Source: Siniperca chuatsi
Taxonomy: Eukaryota > Chordata > Actinopteri > Centrarchiformes > Sinipercidae
NCBI RefSeq assembly: GCF_020085105.1
Contig: NC_058063.1
Location: 12,925,651 to 12,989,650, forward strand
Direction: 5' to 3'
DNA: 64,000 nucleotides
The notes beneath the pieces are model-generated. The model was not told where the DNA came from and did no database searches. It saw only the letters and a list, made by a program, of their open reading frames with translations. This document shows positions 37,214 through 48,533 of this stretch, in pieces. Every line of letters starts with the position of its first letter. Position 1 is the stretch's first letter. Made by a program: the position numbers and the translations under genes.

Positions 37214-39337
37214 GTACGTTCTCTTGTATGCTTGCCTTCCTGAGAGACAGCCAGAGAGAATAAGAGGAAGAGAGGCTGAATTCTGTTGTTTTTCCTGCTT
37301 GTTTTTCTCCTTCTCTCCGCTGCTGTGGCGGTGGTTGCTCCGCGCGTGAAGAGGAGGAAAAGGTTTTTATTTTACTGTGCGTGTGTTGGGGCGTGAGTGT
37401 TGGTGGGTGTGCGTATTTATGCGGTGTGTGTTTGTGGAAGCGTATTTATGAGTGTGTGTGTGTGTGTTTGCCTGTGCTGGGTCTATCTGTGTGTGTGTGT
37501 GTGTGTGTGTGCCAGTAGCAGGCCTTGTCTCCCTCATCCTCCCCTCTGTTGCTGGCGCACCACGCAGTTCTTTTTCAAGAGCGATGACTCGTTTTGAGAT
37601 TGTGATGAAACTTTTAATTTATTGAAGCCTCTTGCGTCTCTGTGATTCACTGCAGATGGGGGTGGGGGTGGGGGGGCAGCACACGTCAGAACAGATGTGA
37701 GCTTTGTTGTTGGGGTCTTAACATGGTGGGCCAGTCTCAAACCCCATGCCCATCAACTTACTACCAACATCAGAGGAAGTGTTTTGGGAGAAAAATTTGC
37801 ATGTAGGCGACAGTATACATCTCTAGTCGCACCGACTGGTTCTGTCTCTTGTTTCGGTCGTGGGCCGCCCAGTTTGTCCTCCATTTTACCAGCCTGTTGT
37901 TTTGCTGGAGGTTTTCTCTCGTAGAGCAGCAGAGGGCATATTGATGTCACCAACCCCGTTGTTGCTGCCCTAAGCCTTACTTTTTTTCCCCAAAACAACA
38001 GAGCATCTGCTGCCAACTATTCCACATTCCTGGTTTTCATGGATGCCAAGCCAAGCCCCTGTGCTCAGTGTATGGAATATATGATCCACACTGCCACAGG
38101 GGTAGGGGTCATAGGTCAGACAATAAGGAAGTGTAGTTTCTGGCAGCTCTGTGGTGTCACACAGATGATGTTGTCATAGCAGCTGGCAGCCTTTTTATTT
38201 TGGTCATTTGTGTTTGGGTCACACATTAGATAAATCATGTCTGCTGTATTTGTCTTTGGGCCTTTTTCTGCCCTGGGCATAAAATCGCTAACATGCAAGT
38301 CTTGCAGATTGCAAGACAGAGTTGGTTGACTTTGTTTGATTATGCAGTTTTTTTAAAATGCCACAAACATAAAGGATGTGGACACATTCAGGAAACTGGT
38401 GCAGCGCTTCATCTTATACTTGCAGTTTAAGATGACTGTTGTAACATGCTGCTCTGGCTCAGCCTTGCTAATACTCAAATGTTTCTTGTTATTTTGAGAC
38501 TGAGAACTCCAGTGGGGCTTTCACACCCCCTTCAACAGGGACTGCACGTGAAATTGAAAATGATTTTGGGGAAATTACCTCAAAAAGGTCACCGGTGTAG
38601 TGTTACTGCTTTCCAGGGGTACTTTTTTGGCCTTACTGTTTCCTAATACCGCCCATGATTCTGTTGCAGCAAGCAGAATTATGGGAATTACGTGCTGGGC
38701 CGAGAGCTAACAGAGCATGGAGAGTATGGCGTTTTAGACATGGGCAGGTTCACTGGTGCGTGTAGCAGCATGCGATAGCACCACGATACAACAGTTTACA
38801 TGTGGGGAGGGGGAGATGAGGGGGCATGCAGTCAGTCATGCTGAGGGGGATATGAAAGACAAGGAAACCATGACATGTCAACATAGAACAGACGTGTTTG
38901 AAGTTACCCCTACCTCCCCCGCTCACACCACCACAAGCACTGCTACCATCTCCTTTCAACCACTCCCCGACCCATACCAACTTCCCTTCCCCTTACCTCC
39001 TTCCCTCCCTCCCTCTATCCCATCTGGCTGGCTCCACCACGCTCTCCTGGCCGGGGGGGTTGTAGAGAGTTCAGTAGCTGTTCTTGCTAACGATGCCCCC
39101 CCACCCACCCACCAACACACACCCTCACACACCCTCACACACCCTCACCAGCACACATACACTCTTCTCTTTACAGACCAACTGCTGCTCCGATAGTTGG
39201 GCCCCTCTGGCTGCCCCTCACTGGGGAGAAAGCCCAACTGACACCTTCCTCTTCCCACATGCTCCTCGCCGCTGGCTCACCGGCTGGAACACCGAGGCCC
39301 CCCGCATTCTGCCTTGCAGGCACTCCCCTTAACCCCT

Positions 39338-39364
39338 CACACACACACACACACACACACACAC
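39338..39364. repeat. CA microsatellite
   Basis: A pure CA dinucleotide tract of 27 bases, preceded by CACAC-rich sequence from 39112. Confidence 0.9.
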
Positions 39365-39398
39365 GATGATGATACATCACTGCTAAAGATATATTTAA

Positions 39399-39720
39399 AG
39401 GATAATTCTGGTTTATTACTACTTGGTTCTTATTTTCGTAGTTTTCCTCCTATTCCTATCAGTAATAATAACATTGCACTCAGCAGCCTAATTGCTGAGA
39501 TCTGTGAATGGGTGACATTACTAAAATAGAAGAGCGAAAAAGAAATAGGCAAATTACAGACTGACTTTCTGGTTCCGCTTTGACCTGCAGTACTTGTAGC
39601 TTTGTGCACACACAGGTTTCCTGTCCAATGAGGGATTATTACCAACATTTCGGGTATGTCCTTTTCATCTCAAAATAAAGTGATTTAGATCATCTCTAAA
39701 CTGTTGGCTTATTTACAACC
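39399..39720 (+). repeat. Possible dispersed repeat
   Basis: The segment starts AAAGGATAATTCTGGTTTAT, a start I associate with a common teleost repeat. No second copy is visible in this window, and the 3' limit is a guess. Confidence 0.3.
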
Positions 39721-41809
39721 TGTCGTCTGACTGCCCTTTTTCCTTGCCCCATCAGATTATGCCTTAGCAACGTTGCTGGGCATGATTATGGCCTATGAAC
39801 TATGAAAATAAGACCCAAGTTGTAATCAACTAGAATTGTCCTTTAATGATGAGAGTACTGGGAAAGCAGAGATGACTTGATCATTTTAGCTGTACTCTAT
39901 TAAAGAAATTTTAATGAGGCTTGGGTACAAATGTTAGCTGTTTACATTCATTTTCAAATGTGAAAGTATATTAAGGGGCACTAAAACAGTATTAAAAATG
40001 TAATTTGCTTTGATCCGACTTTTAATCCTCAGTTATAAAATGTATTGGATGGAAGACAGAAGCTGGCAAAAAGAAAACAAAAATACAAGCATTGAATGCT
40101 AACAGGTATTTGTCTGTCAGCACAAGTACCAGTTTCAGTATGGAATAAACAGAATGCTCAACGTCTGCTTCAAGGCCTTGAGCTGGCATACCACCCAAAC
40201 TCCTCTGCCGTCCTGCCTTATGTTATGCAAGGCCACTTTAGCAGTGATGTTCCTAGTGGCTGATTTTGCGTTTAAATTTAGTGGATTACTAAATAATGGT
40301 TTCCAAAGTCATAAAGTCATCCATGTTTTTCAGATGCAGGTGGCAAAGTACCTAAGAGTCAAGTAGTAAAACTTCTGCTGTTTTGAGTTGGTCCCGAAAT
40401 TCAAGCAAACAATATGTTAGGATTATTTTAATTTTAAAAGGTTTCAAAAGTTAAACTGCGCTAAGAGAGGGAGACTAATCTGCAAGTTTGTGCTATTTCT
40501 AATGATTTAACATTAAAGAGCGAACAAACGAAATTCCCAGAATCAGAAGCCAACAGTTTAGCGTGGCTAAAAGCCTGTCAGTGAAGAGTCTCTGATGTAT
40601 AAAAGCCTATGCATTTGGTATAATGTGTTTTATGTTAACGAGAGTCTAGTTAGTAATTTCTCAGCTGATAACCTGTTCGTGCGATGTGGTTTTGTAGTGC
40701 CATAAGCATAACTAGATGAACACTTCATAGGCTGACCAACATGTTTGTTTGCGCACAACATCCTTTTTGCAGAGAGGTGTGGGAACAGGGTTGCTGTTTA
40801 TTTTGATTTCGCTTTAGGGTCCTTGCCACATTCATGGTCACATTTGTTTGTGTGCCTGTGAGTTGTGCAGAATGATGTATGTGTGTTTTATGTGTGTATC
40901 CACTCATCTGCACAAATAAGAAAGAGGTAAAAGTGTTTTTCTGCATGTCCTATGCGTTTCTGTGTGTATGAGTAAATCCAGTACATTTAAAGCGTGTTAA
41001 AAGCTGCCTGTCACAGTCAGACAGCGTGTCGTGCAGGCTCTGCTTGTGCAGCGGCTGTGTGCGTCACAGGGAGATAAAGAAAAAGAGCGAGGGGGCGTCA
41101 TACGCATTTTCCTGTCCACGGCGCAAGCATCAGATGAGATGGTGAAATCTTTTGCCTTAGCACTGTCTCTCAGTGTGTCTGCCCACTTGTAGCGGGCTGG
41201 CACTCGCCATAAGGGATTTCCTGCACAACATCTATCACTCAGCAAATGTGAGTGACAATGACGGCCTGTTTCAATACAGAGCAACAAAATATGGCAAGCC
41301 TGGCGAGACAGGATTGTGCATTCTTGTTGTTAGATATAGATCATCTTGAATAGGCACGAACTGGTTGGTTTTCCCCGTACAACAAAAAGTACGTGCCACT
41401 GCTTGCACTAAGTATGTCATTAATAGACACTTCTGTATTCCATTTGTTGACATACTTCATTCCACCTGTACCCTCAGTCTCAGTGCCGTGTTGCACTCAG
41501 ATTCACCTTTTGGTTTTGAATGTCATTTACAAGTGGGCCCATCCATGTTGAACTACTTTGTTTATGCCTGTCTGTCTTGCCTGTGGGCATGTATGAGTGT
41601 ATGTACAGTGTTGTGTACACATGCATGTTTATTTGTGTGAGTGTATGTGCGTGATTATATGTTTGTCTATGTGCTGGTTGTTTGTGTGTGTGTGTTAGTG
41701 TTTGTCTGGGCTCCTGTCTGTCTGACAGTGCAGTGTGTCTGACTGTTCCTGTTTCAAACCCCCCCCCCTTCTTCTCTCTGTCTCCTGCTCTCTCACTAGC
41801 CCTCACTCT

Positions 41810-41880
41810 CTTTCTCTCTCTCCCTTTTTCTATCACCCTTTCACTCTCCCTCACCCTCTCTCTCTCTCTCCCTCACCCTC

Positions 41881-41928
<48 letters not shown>

Positions 41929-41930
41929 CT
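41810..41930. repeat. CT microsatellite
   Basis: CT-rich sequence with a pure CT run at 41884-41925, part of a pyrimidine-rich belt from about 41760. Confidence 0.9.
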
Positions 41931-42897
41931 CTTCCCTCTGCAATAACAGTGCTGACCTAGTTTCTGCCTGTTCAGGGCTGCCTGTGGAATTTTACAGCGG
42001 CCTGCCTTCCTGGCTGCTTTGCTGCTTGAAAACGCAGGCAGAAAAGCATGACTGAGGATTTTTCTTCTCGTCGCATCATTATGGCCTTATACTGTCTCCG
42101 TTCTCCAAAATCTGCAGGCCTAAGCAAATGGACCCATTTTAAATAAGTAATAACAGCAAATTACATGTCACATGTGAATCTGCAGCTATCTTATATATGG
42201 AGAAATTGCAGGAGGACTGCATCGGCCACCATGGCAGTCGAATTAGAATGGAAATGAGAATAGCCTGTCGCTCATCTTCTACAGCTTAGCTGAGATTGTA
42301 CCGGATGCAGAGGGCGGAAAAACACCCCTTCTCTGTGCACATGCATGCAATCTCCCTCCCTTCTCCTCTTCCCCTCTTTCCTTCCCTCCCGCCTTTGCCT
42401 TCACAAATAAATGGTTAGAGTCATGCCCGGCAAATACTAGCCACTGCCAGGAATGGCTAACAAGGCTCTTGCTCAAATAGCAAGAGAGTGGGACTATTTT
42501 TACGTGTGTTGGGGCCATGGATCTAAGTTAACACTCTATTCTGAGGGAATCTTGATTAAATCTGAACGGCTTCCAATTAGGCATAGGGAATGTTGTGTCA
42601 CAGCCGAGAGAGATGGATCTGTGGAATGCCTTTCTGAAGGCTTGGTTGTGGCACGCTGAAATCTAAACCAGCACTGCCGCAGATTCATTCCTTCCCCCTA
42701 CCCTCTCCCTCTTTTCACTCACCATTCCTGGCTGAGCTGTTGGAGTTCAGCATTGCTGGGGCATTTAGTTTTCTTTTCCGTTTCTCAAAAGTGTTCCACG
42801 AGCGTCATGACTGCTACTGCAAAAGCTTTGGGTGTAATGTTAATTCTTTTCTATAAGTCGATGTAAATTTACGTTTTATACATATTTATTTAAATGT

Positions 42898-42962
42898 TTT
42901 ATTTAATCTTTATTTAATTAGGGAGTCTCATTGAGATCAAGATCTCTTTACCAAGAGACATT
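42898..42962 (+). repeat. Short dispersed repeat fragment before the zbtb4 coding exon
   Basis: TTTATTTAATTAGGGAGTCT followed by CATTGAGATCAAGATCTCTT and ACCAAGAGACA resembles a short repeat common in fish, with the core GTCTCATTGAGATCAAGATCTC. It lies 50 bp before the acceptor at 43015. There is only one copy here, so the call rests on memory. Confidence 0.35.
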
Positions 42963-43031
42963 TATCTTAGGATGTTTATAATGCTAATTATGCTTCTTTC
43001 TGATTTCTCTTTCAGATTTCGGGGGCTGGTC

Positions 43032-46000
43032 ATGGTGTCCGGTGAGAAGGTGTTGGACCCCCTCCATGCGGGCCTTATTCAGTTACGTCTGAGTGCACAG
43101 CACCTGGCTGGTGGGCTAACTTCCCTCTGCAACCTCACACATAGTGCAAAAAAGGACTCCACGTGCCACCAGAGTCAACGATTGTCACCTTTGTCTTCCC
43201 TGCCACTGTCATTAGTGGCTGTAGACACCCTTCACCCAGTTCAGGCCTCGTCACCGTTTCACCTGCCTGTCAATTTCTGTGGCTCGAGCAAGATCGAAGG
43301 ACTACACAAACCAGTCCACTATCTTGGAGTGGCCTCCCAGTCTGAAGAAGAGAAGGAGGAAGGGGAAACTGAGCAGTTGGAGATGAAGGGTAAAAGGCAT
43401 GGAGGCCGGGGAGAGGCCTTGATGGAGGACAGGCTGGAGGACATGGCTGATGGACCTAAAAATGCAAAAATCACCCTAAGCTTCCCACTTAGTGCCGCCC
43501 CCCTCCCAGCCTCTCTGACATCTCCAAACCACTGTCGTAGCTCCTCCTCATCCTCCCCTTCCCCCCACCGACGGCGGCCATCCTCCAAGAGCTCAGACGA
43601 GGGGTCACTGTGGAAACTGGATGCTACCATGGACGTAAAGCACAGACCTTTTAAGCCCCCGAGGCACGACAGCTCTCCGTCCTCTTCACCATCCTCCTCC
43701 TCATCTCCCATGACTGTTCATGCACTTATCAGGAAGGATATAAAATCCCCACCTCCTCTCAAGTGCTCCAAACTCAATCCAGAGACTCAGTTTCACAGGT
43801 CACCCCCAAGATCCTCCAGCGGATCTTTAGGGGGCTGCTATAGTGGCGATGGATGGGATGAGAGGCACAGGGTGGCCAACGGTACAGCTTCACCCTCTCA
43901 AACTGCCCAGATCCTTTTCAGTCTGGGCACGTCAGCCTATCAGAGAGGTGGGGATGCAGAGAGGAGAGAGAAAATAACAGGAAGACCAGCTGGGAAAGTG
44001 GGAAGCCCTCATGGACCAAGTCTACACCCACCCACCCTCCACCTCCCTCCCCCCTTACCACCACCTCCTCCTCCCCCTTCTGAGGGTCTTACCGCACCCC
44101 CTCACTCGTCCTCCTATTCCCCTACCGACAGCCTGAAGCCCGAGCTGATTTGCGGGGTTTGCAATCGTCTTTTCAGCTCGGCCTCCTCCCTGACAGTCCA
44201 CATGCGGCTGCATCGTGGAAGCCGCGCCCTCAGTTGCCATTATTGTGGCAAAGTCTTCATCCACAGCAAGAGACTGCAATCCCATGAGGCCTCCTGCAGG
44301 GTGCCAGGCCTACCCTCCAACAGCCTGGGCCCTCCTTCTCTCACTGTGCAGCCAAAGGAGGAGCCGCTGGAGGAGGGTGAGGTGAGAGTGGAGGGGGGGG
44401 TGATTGTGGGAGAAACAGACATCAGTAAGGCGCGGCCAGGGAAAAAAGCGCGGAGCCTCCTGGCACGTATCCAAGGTGATGATGCAGCAGCCACAGAGCT
44501 ACTAGAGGGTGATGAGAACCATTTTGTGAAGGTGGTAGATGGCAATGTCATTTACTTTTGCTCCGTGTGTGAGCGTTCCTACATGACCCTGTCCAGCCTG
44601 AAGCGTCACTCTAATGTACACTCATGGCGCCGCAGATATCCGTGCCATTACTGCGACAAGGTCTTTGCCCTGGCTGAGTACCGCACAAAGCATGAGGTGT
44701 GGCACACAGGAGAGCGGCGCTACCAGTGCATCTTCTGCTGGGATGCCTTTGCCACATACTACAATCTCAAAACACACCAGAAGACCATTCATGGAATTAA
44801 TCCCAGCCTCATCTCCAGTGAAAAGACAGTTAATGGGGGCTATAAGCAGAAAGCGAATGCCCTCAAGCTGTACCGCCTTCTCCCCATGCGCTCTCAGAAG
44901 AGACCTTACAAGACCTACAGTGACAGTTTGCATAATGGTCTGCTATTGCCACCAACTGAAACACCTGCCCTCTCCCTGCCTGGCCTGGGCTGTACTCTGG
45001 AGCCTGGGGACCTACAAAGCCTCATCAGTGGGACCCACCCTCAGAGTGTAAAGCCTGACCCAGATGCCTTCCCTGATGACTTCCCTGTTTCTGTGGCTGC
45101 TGAGCACAGGGACCTCTCCGCACTAACACCCCTCCCTCAAACGGACATGCCCCAAGTTAAAAAACATGACAGTGAGGCCCTAGAGTTAGAGCAGGGTAGA
45201 GGCAGTGGCAGCTTCAAAATATCTAGTAGCAGCAAAACCAAAACTCCCAAAACTGGTAGAGGCACAGAAACAAGCATGCCTTCTGTGATAACATATGGCC
45301 ATACAAAACCCTCTGTCATAGTTCATGGAACAGCAGTGTCATCCTCTGTCATTGTGCATAGCAACCAGGTCACCTCTGGAAGTGAAAAAAGCCCAATGAA
45401 CAGCCCATCCCCTGAAACCAGCAGCAGTCAGACTTCACACAAGGGCAGTCCCAGGCCAGTCAAAAAGCAAAGGGATAGTGCAGATAACTATAGAAAGAGG
45501 TCAAGAGACAGTTCAGTTACCACAGAGGAGCGCTCAAGAGGTAGGCAGGATTCAGAGACAGGCAGATTATTTCACAAATCACGCAAGTCCCACAGCAAGA
45601 ATGACATCTCTAACTCAAAGCAGCTGTCAGTGTCTGTAGGGTCGCAGGTCAAAGAAGCAGGGCCACTGTGCCAGATTACTGTACGTATTGGTGAGGAAGC
45701 CATAGTAAAGCGCAGCATCTCTGAGACAGACCTTAGGAGAGACAAGAGCCTTTCTCCCCCAAAAACCAAACGGAGTGAAACATCATCTGTGCGGGAAGCC
45801 AAGGAACCACGCCACACTCACTCCCACCACCATCACCATAAACACCGCCTCCACCGCAGAGCCAGCCTGGAAGCAGATTGTGATAAGGAAGGAGGAGACA
45901 GTGAGGAGGAGGTCAGAAAAAAGAGCTCCAAATCCCCTGATGAAGTGAGGGAGTACTACTTCCGTCAGGAGGTGCGTGAGCAGGAGAGTGACCATGACAC

Positions 46001-48533
46001 AGAGGATAATTTATGGCGGCCTTACTACTCCTACAAGCCTAAAAGAAAGGCCCAAGCACACCTACAGAGGGTCAAGAGCTGGCAGAGGAAACTAAAGTTC
46101 AAGCGCTCCATCCGGCTAAAGAGGAGGGCAGAGAGGCTCAAGAACCCTGTGAATAAAGAAACGGATAAATCACAAGATGAGGAAGAGGATGGGAAGATTG
46201 AGGAAGCCGAAAAACTGTCAAAAGCTAACAGAGACAAGGGAGAGGGGAAAAAGAAAGATTATCTCTCTACCCCTTTAAAGGAGAAAAATAAAGACGCAGA
46301 AGAAGAAGTTAAGGAGGCCCGTCATGAGGTCACCACTCCTCCTCTGCACTCTCCAAAGCCCCCTCTGTCTACCTCAGTGGCTCCTATGGGAATAAAGAGG
46401 CGGCCTTGGACTAATGGGAATGCAGCAGAGTGTGGTACATGTGGCCGCTGGTTTTCAAGCCCCAGGAAGCGAGACAAACACGAGCTGAGTCATCTGCTGG
46501 AGTTTGTATGCCTCTTCTGCCGAGCCACTTTCCCCTCAAGGGATAAGTTGGAAGACCACCAGAGAGCCCAGCATCCCAAGCCTACTGAGGCACCCTCTCT
46601 ACCCCCTAAAGTGGTACTTGGCGAACAAGTTGAAGGGGTCGGGGTTAAATCTGTGCCAGAGATTGCAAAGTATGATGAAGAAAAAGGGGGGCAAGTAGGC
46701 TTAGTAGGGAGCAATTCTAGTCCAAGTCGCCTAAGCAGAAGAGCATTATCGCGACACACCTGTCCACAGTGTCATAAGGTGTGCAAGACATCTTCAGCAC
46801 TAACTCGCCATATCAGACGCCATGAGTTAAGCAGTTCCCCAGAGAGAGAAAAGGAAGATAAAGACTCAGAGCCAAAAACAACAGAGACAGTGGTTGTTAG
46901 CAGAGACCTAGAGACTGAAAAAGGGCGGGTTCCCAGTGCTCTCTCTGTTTCAGTTATCAGCTATTCAACACCAGACCCGCCCAGCATTGGTGACTGTTTG
47001 GCATCACAGCAGCATGAAGACCATTTCAGTGAACTGACAGATGAACATCAGATGTCAGAATCCAGTGACAAACCTGAACTGACAGAGCTCACACATCCAG
47101 CTCCAGAGAGAGAGCCCAGCCCACAAATTGCAGACCCTCTATTAGAAAACCCAGTTAACCTTACACCCCCTAAACTCAAATTCATGCCTGCTACACCCTC
47201 CACTCTCCAGAGTGTGCTAGTCATGAATGGACCTGAATGTCTGGACTACCGCACCCCCAGCAAAAAGAACCTAGACAGCCACATCCACAGAATACCCAGC
47301 CCTGTGCACATCGTGGCATCCACCAACACCTCTTCAAATGTGCCCATGACGTCACAGACCAGAATAACCACTGCTGCTCCTCCTGTTTCCATGACAACAG
47401 CTCCTAGCTCTGAGGGGGGATTCATGAAACGGGATGGGGTCATTATGGACAGAGAGAGGCAGGGTGGGAGTGGTATATTTCTACATGCAGGCTATGAGGA
47501 ATCACCTCTGGTCCAAGATCTCAGAGTTCAATCCCTGTCCAGGAGTCCCTCTCCCAATGAAGCACAAGACCTGACCATGTCCTCTATTCTAGCTAGAGAG
47601 AGGGAGATAGAGAGGCAAAGAGAGAAAGAGAGGGAGTTCGAGAGACAGAGAGAAAGGGAGAGGGACAAAGAAATGGTGAAAGAGAGAGAAAAAGAGATAG
47701 AGAGGGCCCAGCAAATGAGTAGAGTGGTACATGCCCCAGAGGACCAGATTTCTCTGTTGGTCCCTAAAGAGGAGCCCTTGAGCCCTGTGCCGTCCCCCCA
47801 GCATATCCCCACTCAAACCACTATGAATGGACCCTCCTCACGCAGGCACACTCCCAAGTCCCCCTGCCGGTCCCCCTCAGCTATTGGACTCTTAGCTCAA
47901 GCCAACCGCCAGGTTCACTCCAGTTCACAAGGACTCGACAGGCTCACACTGCCCACTGGAGCAGCTGGTGCCGGTGACCGCCCCTCTGCCCATGCTCTGC
48001 TTCTCCCCCGAGCCCCTCAACCACCTGAGCCAGAGCACCAGGACACTGTTTCTTCCAGAGATTCCCAGCAGGGGAATGCCACCCCAGTGGGCTACCCTGC
48101 CCAGAATTATCCCCTACCCCTTATTGTGCCGGACAGCTATCACTCTGGTAAGAAGCAGGAGGAAAACCTGCTCATGTCCTCCTATCCTGCTGGAGCTCTT
48201 CCCTTTGGCCCACTGGGAAAAATGATCGTCCCTAATGGCGGGGACCTGGCTAAGCTGCCATTTTATCCGGACCCTTACCAGCTGCTCTATGGGCCCCAGC
48301 TGCTGGCCTATCCCTATAACCTGGCGGCTCTTCCTGTGGCTCTGAACATGATGGCACCTGGAGGGGACAAGGTGGAGCCTCTGCCTTTCCTCCCAGCCAT
48401 CTTCAACTACGCTGCCACTGCTGGACCCTACATGGGCGCAGCCCCTCACCCCCTTGTGGCAAATCCCAGCCTCTACAGCAGCAGCAGTGGCAGCAGCAAG
48501 AAGCAACGAGACAGCAGCAGCAGCAAACCGTAG
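43032..48533 (+). CDS. zbtb4: Zinc finger protein ZBTB4-like (single coding exon, 1,833 residues)
   Basis: ZBTB4 is a nuclear repressor of the Kaiso group that binds methylated CpG through C2H2 fingers. The exon begins after CTCTTTCAG at 43015, and the first in-frame ATG (MVSGEKVLDP) is at 43032; the in-frame ATG at 42972 is intronic. Eight C2H2 fingers are visible: two near residues 374-424 (CGVCNRLFSS..., CHYCGKVFIHSKRLQSH), three near 510-586 (CSVCERSYMTLSSLKRH, CHYCDKVFALAEYRTKH, CIFCWDAFATYYNLKTH), two near 1,135-1,185 and one near 1,243-1,264. The middle three are the Kaiso-type DNA-binding set, followed by LKLYRLLPMRSQKRPYKTYS as in ZBTB4. Other ZBTB4 blocks are CQITVRIGEEAIVKRSISET, LWRPYYSYKPKRKA and, near the end, YGPQLLAYPYNLAALPVALN. 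A Glu/Arg-rich helix lies near residues 1,520-1,560. The N-terminal BTB domain is not recognisable as intact. The protein is longer than human ZBTB4 (about 1,000 residues) through expansion of low-complexity linkers. Confidence 0.92.
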   Translation: MVSGEKVLDPLHAGLIQLRLSAQHLAGGLTSLCNLTHSAKKDSTCHQSQRLSPLSSLPLSLVAVDTLHPVQASSPFHLPVNFCGSSKIEGLHKPVHYLGVASQSEEEKEEGETEQLEMKGKRHGGRGEALMEDRLEDMADGPKNAKITLSFPLSAAPLPASLTSPNHCRSSSSSSPSPHRRRPSSKSSDEGSLWKLDATMDVKHRPFKPPRHDSSPSSSPSSSSSPMTVHALIRKDIKSPPPLKCSKLNPETQFHRSPPRSSSGSLGGCYSGDGWDERHRVANGTASPSQTAQILFSLGTSAYQRGGDAERREKITGRPAGKVGSPHGPSLHPPTLHLPPPLPPPPPPPSEGLTAPPHSSSYSPTDSLKPELICGVCNRLFSSASSLTVHMRLHRGSRALSCHYCGKVFIHSKRLQSHEASCRVPGLPSNSLGPPSLTVQPKEEPLEEGEVRVEGGVIVGETDISKARPGKKARSLLARIQGDDAAATELLEGDENHFVKVVDGNVIYFCSVCERSYMTLSSLKRHSNVHSWRRRYPCHYCDKVFALAEYRTKHEVWHTGERRYQCIFCWDAFATYYNLKTHQKTIHGINPSLISSEKTVNGGYKQKANALKLYRLLPMRSQKRPYKTYSDSLHNGLLLPPTETPALSLPGLGCTLEPGDLQSLISGTHPQSVKPDPDAFPDDFPVSVAAEHRDLSALTPLPQTDMPQVKKHDSEALELEQGRGSGSFKISSSSKTKTPKTGRGTETSMPSVITYGHTKPSVIVHGTAVSSSVIVHSNQVTSGSEKSPMNSPSPETSSSQTSHKGSPRPVKKQRDSADNYRKRSRDSSVTTEERSRGRQDSETGRLFHKSRKSHSKNDISNSKQLSVSVGSQVKEAGPLCQITVRIGEEAIVKRSISETDLRRDKSLSPPKTKRSETSSVREAKEPRHTHSHHHHHKHRLHRRASLEADCDKEGGDSEEEVRKKSSKSPDEVREYYFRQEVREQESDHDTEDNLWRPYYSYKPKRKAQAHLQRVKSWQRKLKFKRSIRLKRRAERLKNPVNKETDKSQDEEEDGKIEEAEKLSKANRDKGEGKKKDYLSTPLKEKNKDAEEEVKEARHEVTTPPLHSPKPPLSTSVAPMGIKRRPWTNGNAAECGTCGRWFSSPRKRDKHELSHLLEFVCLFCRATFPSRDKLEDHQRAQHPKPTEAPSLPPKVVLGEQVEGVGVKSVPEIAKYDEEKGGQVGLVGSNSSPSRLSRRALSRHTCPQCHKVCKTSSALTRHIRRHELSSSPEREKEDKDSEPKTTETVVVSRDLETEKGRVPSALSVSVISYSTPDPPSIGDCLASQQHEDHFSELTDEHQMSESSDKPELTELTHPAPEREPSPQIADPLLENPVNLTPPKLKFMPATPSTLQSVLVMNGPECLDYRTPSKKNLDSHIHRIPSPVHIVASTNTSSNVPMTSQTRITTAAPPVSMTTAPSSEGGFMKRDGVIMDRERQGGSGIFLHAGYEESPLVQDLRVQSLSRSPSPNEAQDLTMSSILAREREIERQREKEREFERQRERERDKEMVKEREKEIERAQQMSRVVHAPEDQISLLVPKEEPLSPVPSPQHIPTQTTMNGPSSRRHTPKSPCRSPSAIGLLAQANRQVHSSSQGLDRLTLPTGAAGAGDRPSAHALLLPRAPQPPEPEHQDTVSSRDSQQGNATPVGYPAQNYPLPLIVPDSYHSGKKQEENLLMSSYPAGALPFGPLGKMIVPNGGDLAKLPFYPDPYQLLYGPQLLAYPYNLAALPVALNMMAPGGDKVEPLPFLPAIFNYAATAGPYMGAAPHPLVANPSLYSSSSGSSKKQRDSSSSKP

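Larger units (their letters stand above)
24835..43015 (+). other. zbtb4: Long presumed 5' intron of zbtb4, no coding exon recognised
   Basis: About 18 kb without any exon I can assign to a protein family on either strand. It contains repeats listed separately, many microsatellites, and a CT-rich Leu/Ser/Phe-coding low-complexity zone around 29.3-31.4 kb that creates long meaningless open frames. In particular, no BTB-domain exon is visible. A short piece after a TTTTTGGCAG acceptor-like site at about 26886 and a donor at 37214 are possible alternative 5' exons. Confidence 0.5.

Noticed and set aside
42972-43031. In-frame upstream ATG that would extend zbtb4 by 20 residues
   Set aside because: It lies before a strong CTCTTTCAG acceptor at 43015, within the intron. 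The extension is hydrophobic and not like ZBTB4.
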